Source: Oscillospiraceae bacterium
Lineage (GTDB): Bacteria > Bacillota > Clostridia > Oscillospirales > Ruminococcaceae
Reading direction: 5' to 3'
DNA length: 19,639 nt
Assembly (NCBI GenBank): GCA_003512525.1
Contig: DOQG01000031.1
Location: 45,025-64,663 of the forward strand
A model generated the notes under the pieces. It ran no database searches. It was not told where the DNA came from and saw only the letters and a list, made by a program, of their open reading frames with translations. Both the position numbers and the translations under genes were made by a program. Of this stretch, positions 14,400-19,639 are shown in pieces. Each line of letters opens with the position of its first letter. The first letter of the stretch is position 1.

Positions 14400-15101
14400 A
14401 TGACAGGTTTTTTTAAACGTAATATTCTTGATAAAGCTATGATGATAGGTGCGGTGCTGAGCCTTATAATAACAGGCTTTACGGCATTTGCCGAGGACTG
14501 TGAGGAAAAGCCGCAGGAGGTGCTCAGACTTCACATACTTGCAAACTCGGACAGTAAGGAAGATCAGACGCTGAAATACGACTTGCGTGACTATATGCTG
14601 ACTGAGTTCTCGGAAGTTTTCGGCAGCTGCGAAAGCTTTGATAAATCGGTGTATGTCGCAATCGAGCGCAGAGCGGAAATTGAGGAAAAAGCAAACGAAT
14701 TTGTACATTCAAAGGGTTATGATTACAATGTAAAATGCGAGGTCGCTAAAACTTATTTCACGACCCGAAAGTACGAAAATGTAACATTACCCGCAGGCGA
14801 ATATACCGCAGTGCGCTTGCTTATCGGAAACGCTGAGGGCAGAAATTGGTGGTGCGTTATGTTCCCTCCGCTATGCCTGCCCGCCGCAGGAGAATTTTTC
14901 ACAGAAGAAGAAAGCAAGCGCGTTGAAGAAAGTCGCGATTACGAGATAAAGTTTGCCGTATTTGAAGCATTACAAGGATTATTTGGTACAGCTAATTCAC
15001 GCGAAAATGAAAGCAAAGAAGAAGCGAGCACCGAAAACGACAGTAAAAGCAACGATTTTGCGCAGATGGCGCTGTTTGGGGCTATGAACTGTGTGATGTA
15101 A
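14400..15101 (+). CDS. spoIIR: Stage II sporulation protein R
   Basis: SpoIIR is made in the forespore and secreted into the intermembrane space, where it triggers SpoIIGA to cleave pro-sigma-E in the mother cell. The 233-residue protein has an N-terminal membrane/signal segment (about 12-31) and the family signatures LRLHILANSDSKEDQTLKYD (42-61), PAGEYTAVRLLIGNAEGRNW (131-150) and WCVMFPPLCLP. A Glu/Ser/Lys-rich C-terminal extension (about 198-220) is less conserved. CGGAGG lies upstream of the ATG. I could not find a convincing sigma-F promoter in the 70-bp gap after nadE. Its presence implies a spore-forming lineage. Confidence 0.93.
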   Translation: MTGFFKRNILDKAMMIGAVLSLIITGFTAFAEDCEEKPQEVLRLHILANSDSKEDQTLKYDLRDYMLTEFSEVFGSCESFDKSVYVAIERRAEIEEKANEFVHSKGYDYNVKCEVAKTYFTTRKYENVTLPAGEYTAVRLLIGNAEGRNWWCVMFPPLCLPAAGEFFTEEESKRVEESRDYEIKFAVFEALQGLFGTANSRENESKEEASTENDSKSNDFAQMALFGAMNCVM

Positions 15102-15128
15102 GGCTGACATAAATTCATAAAAACAAAT

Positions 15129-15175
15129 GCCGCTCGTTATGCGCTATGCCGTTATAATGAGCGGCTTTCTTTCTT
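15129..15175. terminator. Bidirectional terminator between convergent genes
   Basis: GCCGCTCGTTAT (15129-15140) pairs with ATAATGAGCGGC (15154-15165), a 12-bp stem with one G-U. A T-rich tail follows on the plus strand and GCATTTGTTTTTATG on the minus strand. The right arm contains the last codons and stop of the minus-strand membrane gene. Confidence 0.8.
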
Positions 15176-15865
15176 AGTACAGAAATAAACCGCGAGGAAC
15201 ATAAACGCAAGTCCCCATGTTTCACCGCCTGACAGGAACTTTCCTATAAGAGCATTTCCCGTAACAGCCGTAATAATAGCTTTCAGAATATTGAATATAA
15301 CATACAGTACAAGCGGGCCGCAGATAAGCCAAAGTTTTGATACGGGGATAACCTTTTTGAACACGAAAACTATATATATAATGCCTGCTATAAGATCTGC
15401 TATCGTCTGCCACGTTGTTGTAACAGCAAAAGGTATCATCATCGGGAGCGCAAAATGTTCGTTGATAAGCTCGGGCGATAAGCCTGCCTCGGCGGCACAT
15501 CTTAATGCTATAAGAGCCATAGAGCAGACGCTGTGTATTCCGAAAATGCCGAGCGACATCATAACCGCGCCGAAATTATACGCTTTAAGCGATTTTGTCG
15601 GCTTTCCGAGGCGGTCAAGGCAATACGAATACATAGCCCTTGACCCGAAGAAATAGCCAACCATAGCTATTATTCCGATAAAAAACGACATGAAATAAAA
15701 ATACAGCGGTACTTCGGTAATATTCATACTCATCATTCCGCTGACCGCAGTAGGCTCACCGTCACCCCTGAATGAAAACAGGATATCACCTATTCCGCAA
15801 AGGAACATTCCCACAAATCCGATAAGAAGATAAAGCGGTCTTTTGCATTTTTCTGCATAAGGCAT
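15152..15865 (-). CDS. Multi-pass membrane protein, unknown function (resembles DUF6796)
   Basis: A 237-residue hydrophobic protein with about six or seven predicted membrane helices (near residues 9-29, 55-76, 95-120, 140-170, 175-200 and 213-232). The opening LIGFVGMFLCGIGDILFSF and a conserved-looking GSRAMYSYC recall the DUF6796 family, but this is a weak call and no catalytic residues are recognised. On the minus strand GGAGGG lies upstream of the ATG. It is transcribed divergently from the HD-domain gene and convergently with spoIIR. Confidence 0.75.
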   Translation of the reverse strand: MPYAEKCKRPLYLLIGFVGMFLCGIGDILFSFRGDGEPTAVSGMMSMNITEVPLYFYFMSFFIGIIAMVGYFFGSRAMYSYCLDRLGKPTKSLKAYNFGAVMMSLGIFGIHSVCSMALIALRCAAEAGLSPELINEHFALPMMIPFAVTTTWQTIADLIAGIIYIVFVFKKVIPVSKLWLICGPLVLYVIFNILKAIITAVTGNALIGKFLSGGETWGLAFMFLAVYFCTKKESRSL

Positions 15866-15901
15866 ATATTATCCCTCCATAGGTTAGCTTTATTTAACTT
15901 G

Positions 15902-15930
15902 ATTGTAGCACTATCGGTAAACGATGTCAA
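15902..15930 (-). promoter_or_regulatory. Promoter of the minus-strand membrane gene
   Basis: On the minus strand TTGACA (15930-15925) and TACAAT (15907-15902) are 17 bp apart. Confidence 0.85.
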
Positions 15931-15968
15931 GAATTATAGCGAATTTACGAAAATGTTGCACACTGTTA

Positions 15969-15997
15969 TTGCATATCAGCCTTTGCTGTGATACAAT
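15969..15997 (+). promoter_or_regulatory. Promoter of the HD/MutS-like operon
   Basis: TTGCAT (15969-15974) and TACAAT (15992-15997) are 17 bp apart. It is back to back with the minus-strand promoter, leaving 38 bp between the two -35 boxes. Confidence 0.7.
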
Positions 15998-16022
15998 TAG
16001 CATAAGACGAAAGGACAGAATC

Positions 16023-16709
16023 ATGAGCAACATAACATATGAATATATAAGGCGCAACAAGGACATAAGGACGTATATAAGCAGTGCTGACGACGCACTG
16101 AGCAGTATAGGATATACCGAGCACTCACTGGCGCACGTTGAGCGCGCGGCTGATACGGCATATATGATACTCAGCACATTAGGCTATCCCGAAAGGGATT
16201 GTGAGCTTGCTCAGATAGCGGCATATATGCATGATATAGGCAATGTGGTAAACCGCAATGACCACGCGCACAGCGGCGCGATAATGGCATTCCGACTGCT
16301 CGATAAGCTCGGTATGCCAGCAAACGAAATAGCGCTGATCATTTCAGCAATAGGAAATCACGACGAAAGCACCGCAAGCCCGGTCAACGCAGTAGCGGCG
16401 GCGCTTATAATTGCGGACAAGTCAGATGTAAGGCGTTCAAGGGTACGTCCTGCCGAACAGGAAAAGCAAAGCCACGGCGAAACCTTATCGGATATCCACG
16501 ACAGGGTAAATTACGCCGTTGAAAAGTCGGAGGTTTATTTTTCCGAGGACAGGAAAAATCTGATACTTGACCTCACCATCGACCTTTCGATAAGCTCGGT
16601 AATGGAATATTTCGAGATATTTCTTACACGAATGGCGCTTTGCCGAAAAGCCGCTGAAGCGCTGGGTGTAAAATTCAGCGTAGTGATAAACAAGAACAGG
16701 ATCTTATAA
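16023..16709 (+). CDS. HD-domain phosphohydrolase
   Basis: A 228-residue HD-superfamily protein. Metal-ligand candidates are His38 (EHSLAHVERA), His70-Asp71 (AAYMHDIGN), His81/His83 (NDHAHSG), His113 (IGNHDE) and Asp132 (IADKSD), the order expected of an active HD phosphohydrolase. The substrate (nucleotide, cyclic dinucleotide or other phosphoester) cannot be read. ATG at 16023 with GAAAGGAC upstream is chosen; the upstream in-frame extension covers the promoter and is not coding. The MutS-like gene follows after 10 nt, so the two are co-transcribed. Confidence 0.83.
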   Translation: MSNITYEYIRRNKDIRTYISSADDALSSIGYTEHSLAHVERAADTAYMILSTLGYPERDCELAQIAAYMHDIGNVVNRNDHAHSGAIMAFRLLDKLGMPANEIALIISAIGNHDESTASPVNAVAAALIIADKSDVRRSRVRPAEQEKQSHGETLSDIHDRVNYAVEKSEVYFSEDRKNLILDLTIDLSISSVMEYFEIFLTRMALCRKAAEALGVKFSVVINKNRIL

Positions 16710-16719
16710 GGAGCAGATT

Positions 16720-18423
16720 ATGGCATACGATAATTCCAATGTAAAACCACCGATAGTTGACCTGCTGTACCCGAGCGAGGAACAGCGCAGAGCCTGCCTT
16801 AAACGAAAGGCTCAGCTTGAACAGCTCCCTACAGAGTTCGAGAAAGACCTGATGTTAGCACAGCTGTCGGAACAGCTCACACCGCATAATCAATACAAAA
16901 TGACCGCTATTCTCGGTGAGCTTTGCAATGACCCCGCTGTCGCCGAGTACCGTCTTGATATAATAGATGATCTTCTGGCTGATGCCTCCCTTACAGCAAC
17001 CTTGCGCAAGGTAGTCAATAAAATGCTTATAAACGACAGGACGAATATCTACAAGCTGACAACTCCGGACAGCTTTACAGTACTTGACACGGCGCTCACT
17101 GCTTTTGAGTCATACTGTGAGTGTATGGAAATACTTCACGAGTTGTATGCCAAAAAGTCCGGCAACATAAGATCGAAAGGGCTTAAAAAGCTGTTTGACT
17201 TCTTTGAGGGACACTACAACAGTAAGCACTATAAGAAGCTGAAAGCCGAATCGGAAGAACTGCGCAGTGCAATGACAGGTAAGATACGCAGTGCGACTAT
17301 TGGTATAAATTTTGATGAAAACCTTGTTCCGATATCGATGGGTCTTGTCGGCTTTTCGGATAAACGGTATGAGGGAAACGGCACGGTTATCGACAGAATA
17401 TTAAGCTTCGGTTCAAAGGACAACGAGCATAAGGTCATGCGCGATCTGCATGAGCGTTTTGACGATCCTCAATCCGCAAAGCGCGAAGAAATAGTAAACA
17501 ATCTCGACAGAGCATTGTTTGCCGAGCTTGACAAGGTGACAAAGAAATATGTTAATTCGATCGATGATATCCTTAATGAATACCGCGCGATAGGCTTTGA
17601 GGATATGTACGCTATTGAATATCAGCTTGACTTCTACAGCGGAGCTGTTATGATGATAGAAAATGTGCGTTCAAAGGGACTTGAAATGTGCCGTCCGAAA
17701 TATCTCCCCGCTGCTGAAAGAAGAGCCGATATAAAAGGTCTTTTCGACCCGATATATTTCAAGGAGGCTAACGTCTGGAACTTATCCAACAAGCCGCAAA
17801 AGCAAGTCGTAACAAACGATATAACCTTTGATAGCAATGCCGGCTTCTACATACTTACAGGTGCGAACAACGGCGGCAAAACGACCTTCGTCCGTGCGGT
17901 CGGAATATGTCAGGTCATGGCTCAGGCGGGGCTTTACGTTCCCGCAAGCAGCTGTGAGATATCGCTTGTTGACTGCATATACACACATTTTCCGAAAGAA
18001 GAACAGGTCGGTATAGATGCGAGCCGTTTCACTACAGAGGTAAAAGAATTTAAGACTATAAGCGACTGCATAACTAACCACAGCCTGCTTTTGATGAATG
18101 AGTCGATACAGAGTACCACACCGCAGGAATGTACAGATATAGCCGCACAGCTTATGCGTATCTTTTGCATTATCGGCGCAAGAGGTGTATTTGCAACTCA
18201 CCTTACACCGCTTGCTAAAACAGCGCTTGAGCTTAATTCCGACCCTAAGCTGAACACAAGGACCGAAAGCATAATCGTAACTGTTGATGAAGCAACAGGC
18301 GAACGCAGATACAAAATAAGGAAAGGTCTGCCCGGCGCTAACAGCTATGCCGCAACGATATTTGAGAAGTACGGACTTGATATCAAGGCTCTTGAGAAAA
18401 AGGCAGAGAAGATGAACAGCTGA
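16720..18423 (+). CDS. MutS-like ATPase (MutS-related, no mismatch-recognition domain)
   Basis: A 567-residue protein. The C-terminal third is a MutS-type ABC ATPase: Walker A GANNGGKTT (381-389), the signature region FTTEVKEFKTISDC, Walker B LLLMNES (about 456-462) and the His-loop ATHLTPLA. The first 350 residues are helical core/lever-like sequence; the N-terminal mismatch-binding and connector domains of true MutS (about 850 residues) are absent, and there is no Smr nuclease domain as in MutS2. The Walker B aspartate is Asn460, while the catalytic glutamate Glu461 remains. A DNA-repair or recombination role is inferred from the family only. GGAG precedes the ATG. Confidence 0.82.
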   Translation: MAYDNSNVKPPIVDLLYPSEEQRRACLKRKAQLEQLPTEFEKDLMLAQLSEQLTPHNQYKMTAILGELCNDPAVAEYRLDIIDDLLADASLTATLRKVVNKMLINDRTNIYKLTTPDSFTVLDTALTAFESYCECMEILHELYAKKSGNIRSKGLKKLFDFFEGHYNSKHYKKLKAESEELRSAMTGKIRSATIGINFDENLVPISMGLVGFSDKRYEGNGTVIDRILSFGSKDNEHKVMRDLHERFDDPQSAKREEIVNNLDRALFAELDKVTKKYVNSIDDILNEYRAIGFEDMYAIEYQLDFYSGAVMMIENVRSKGLEMCRPKYLPAAERRADIKGLFDPIYFKEANVWNLSNKPQKQVVTNDITFDSNAGFYILTGANNGGKTTFVRAVGICQVMAQAGLYVPASSCEISLVDCIYTHFPKEEQVGIDASRFTTEVKEFKTISDCITNHSLLLMNESIQSTTPQECTDIAAQLMRIFCIIGARGVFATHLTPLAKTALELNSDPKLNTRTESIIVTVDEATGERRYKIRKGLPGANSYAATIFEKYGLDIKALEKKAEKMNS

Positions 18424-18463
18424 TACATATCAGTATAATTTCAACTTTATTTTCTTATCCCCC

Positions 18464-18492
18464 TTGACAAAACAGCCGCACAGGCATATAAT
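18464..18492 (+). promoter_or_regulatory. Consensus promoter of the FMN riboswitch-ribU transcript
   Basis: TTGACA (18464-18469) and TATAAT (18487-18492) with a 17-bp spacer; a second overlapping TATAAT begins at 18492. Confidence 0.92.
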
Positions 18493-18502
18493 ATAATCGT
18501 AA

Positions 18503-18622
18503 TCTGTTTCAGGGCGGAGTGAAATTCTCCACCGGTGGTAAAGTCCACGAGCGCATAACAAAATGCGCCGATTCGGTGAAATTCCGAAACCGACGGTATA
18601 GTCCGGATGAAAGAATCAGAAA
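18503..18622 (+). promoter_or_regulatory. FMN riboswitch (RFN element)
   Basis: All conserved RFN blocks are present in order: CAGGGCGGAGTGAAATTC, CACCGGTGGTAAAGTCCACG, a variable GCGC hairpin, GATTCGGTGAAATTCCGA, AACCGACGGTATAGTCCGGA and TGAAAGAA. The TCTG/CAGA ends close helix P1. The aptamer binds FMN and, with the downstream terminator, should switch off ribU when FMN is plentiful. Confidence 0.96.
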
Positions 18623-18677
18623 TGCTTGACCGCAAATCTTTTATATATAAGCGGTTCAACACTTTTGAGATAAGGTT

Positions 18678-18709
18678 AAAGCCCCGATAATACGGGGCTT
18701 TTATTTTTT
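18678..18709 (+). terminator. Riboswitch-controlled terminator
   Basis: AAAGCCCCG (18678-18686) pairs perfectly with CGGGGCTTT (18693-18701), followed by a T-rich run. Between aptamer and terminator, TTGACCGC and GCGGTTCAA form another stem (about 18627-18660) that may take part in switching. Confidence 0.9.
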
Positions 18710-18760
18710 GGCGAAAAGCTGAAAGTCACCTTTGGAGCAGATATAGAAAGGATGATTTTT

Positions 18761-19381
18761 ATGCAGACACAAACAACAGGAAACAGGGCGCATATTGTCT
18801 TTGATGTAAGAAAGCTCGTTTTTACGGCACTTCTTGCGGCTATATCATCGGTACTTATGCTGTTCAGTATCAAAGTACCGCTAATGCCGAGCTTTATCTC
18901 GTTTGACTTCTCGGACTTTCCCGCAGTAATGGCTTCACTTACTATGGGTCCTGTGGCAGGCGTATTCGTATGCCTGGTAAAGAACATAATCAATCTGTTT
19001 TCAAGTATGACAGGCGGTGTAGGCGAGCTTTCCAACTTCATCTTAAGCTGTTGCCTTGTTATCCCCGCAGGCTTAATCGGCAGAAAGATAAACACCTATA
19101 AGGGTGCAATAATCGGTTGCGCTGTAGGAAGTGTTGTGATGGCATTGCTCAGTATCGTGTCAAACTATTTCCTGGTATACCCGATATACGAAAACATTAT
19201 GCCTATCGAAGCTATCATCAATATGTACAAGGAAATAAATCCGAACGTAAACGGTCTTCTCGAATGCCTTATCGTATTCAACTGCCCGTTCACTCTTATA
19301 AAGGGTCTTGTGGCTTCAGTGCTCTGTATGCCGCTTTATAAGGCGTTAAGACCTGTATTCAACTCATATTACAGAAAATAA
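18761..19381 (+). CDS. ribU: Riboflavin ECF transporter substrate-binding subunit RibU
   Basis: RibU is the S-component that binds riboflavin and joins the shared EcfA/A'/T module to import it. The protein has about 206 residues with five or six membrane helices and the S-component feature KLVFTALLAAISSVLMLF near the N-terminus. FDFSDFPAVMASLTMGPVAG is typical of the riboflavin-specific group. The FMN riboswitch directly upstream supports the substrate. ATG at 18761 has AAAGGA 8 nt upstream and is preferred to ATG at 18752, which overlaps that site. No ecfA/T genes are in the window, as usual for group II ECF systems. Confidence 0.93.
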   Translation: MQTQTTGNRAHIVFDVRKLVFTALLAAISSVLMLFSIKVPLMPSFISFDFSDFPAVMASLTMGPVAGVFVCLVKNIINLFSSMTGGVGELSNFILSCCLVIPAGLIGRKINTYKGAIIGCAVGSVVMALLSIVSNYFLVYPIYENIMPIEAIINMYKEINPNVNGLLECLIVFNCPFTLIKGLVASVLCMPLYKALRPVFNSYYRK

Positions 19382-19450
19382 CCGACGATCTGTTATACAC
19401 ATATAAAAAAACAATTGCTGTGACACAAATATGAAAAGAAAGGCTCTTTG

Positions 19451-19523
19451 TCGATAGTCACGGTGCGAAAAAAGAAAAATTGCATCAGCGGGTTCTTAAT
19501 ACGAACCCGCTACAGACTGTCGA
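19451..19523. repeat. Nested inverted repeat downstream of ribU
   Basis: Outer arms TCGATAGTC (19451-19459) and GACTGTCGA (19515-19523) pair with one G-U. Inside, AGCGGGTTC (19487-19495) pairs perfectly with GAACCCGCT (19503-19511). No T-run directly follows on the plus strand. It may still end ribU transcription, or be a mobile palindromic repeat. Confidence 0.6.
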
Positions 19524-19559
19524 AAAACCTCTTAATTATTAAAAATTGGGTGTCGCTTA

Positions 19560-19637
19560 TTGCTTGCTCTGTTGGTTTTGCATCGTGCAAAACTTTTGGC
19601 AAGCAACCAAAGCATCCTTGCTTTGGGGCGAAGCCCC
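19560..19637. repeat. Series of adjoining hairpins at the window end
   Basis: TTGCTTGC (19560-19567) pairs with GCAAGCAA (19599-19606) around an inner perfect hairpin, GTTTTGCA-TCG-TGCAAAAC (19575-19593). CCAAAGCA (19607-19614) pairs with TGCTTTGG (19619-19626), overlapping GGGGC-GAA-GCCCC (19625-19637). Four perfect stems in under 80 bases and no gene. The element may continue past the window. Confidence 0.7.
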
Positions 19638-19639
19638 CG

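Noticed and set aside
15924..16022. N-terminal extension of the HD-domain protein from an upstream in-frame start.
   Set aside because: The extension covers the promoter and lacks HD-family sequence; ATG at 16023 has a GAAAGGA ribosome site.
19487..19511. AGCGGGTTC/GAACCCGCT as a standard ribU terminator.
   Set aside because: No T-run follows on the plus strand; on the minus strand a T-rich tract begins only about six bases after the stem. Reported as an inverted repeat instead.

Overview
The window looks like chromosome from an anaerobic, spore-forming Firmicute of class Clostridia, most likely near Ruminococcaceae/Oscillospiraceae. The grounds are the zinc-type L33 with secE-nusG-rplK-rplA, a SpoIIR sporulation-signal gene, the YfmF/YfmH peptidase pair, AGGAGG/GAAAGGA ribosome sites, sigma-A promoters close to TTGACA-N17-TATAAT, and moderate GC. 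The family level is an inference from general resemblance only.

Region by region. (1) 1-1112 has no protein gene. It holds a long hairpin, one copy of a dispersed repeat, iterated AGTAAA sites with a palindrome, a perfect consensus promoter followed about 120 nt later by a strong terminator (a candidate small RNA carrying an anti-Shine-Dalgarno stretch), and a tandem repeat of 107-bp units. (2) 1113-5864 is one compact operon: yfmF, yfmH, lgt, folD and a 67-residue membrane protein, with overlapping or nearly touching genes. (3) 5914-8338 is the translation/secretion operon rpmG-secE-nusG-rplK-rplA, with a probable L1 autoregulatory site between rplK and rplA. It stops at a terminator with no rplJ-rplL. 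(4) 8339-10660 looks accessory: the second copy of the dispersed repeat, two terminator-like hairpins, two Nudix hydrolases, and two small ORFs that appear to be recombined scraps (a pyrophosphatase N-terminus joined to a phage scaffold C-terminus, and the N-terminus of a phage capsid protein). (5) 10668-11216 is a minus-strand tRNA operon, Gly-Arg-His-Gln, with its own consensus promoter and terminator; the 3' end of tRNA-Gln faces the phage scraps. (6) 11316-15101 carries an alpha/beta hydrolase, glutamine-dependent NAD+ synthetase and spoIIR. (7) 15152-15865 is a minus-strand membrane protein, divergent from an operon of an HD-domain protein and a MutS-like ATPase (16023-18423). (8) 18464-19381 is an FMN riboswitch, terminator and ribU riboflavin transporter. 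(9) 19449-19639 is a run of nested hairpins reaching the window end.

Most coding content is ordinary housekeeping. The best candidates for something new are the small RNA at 450-571 with its upstream sites, the 107-bp tandem repeat, the chimeric phage/pyrophosphatase ORF beside the tRNAs, the HD/MutS-like pair with an altered Walker B, and the two related copies of an intergenic element. Both window ends lie in strong inverted repeats.
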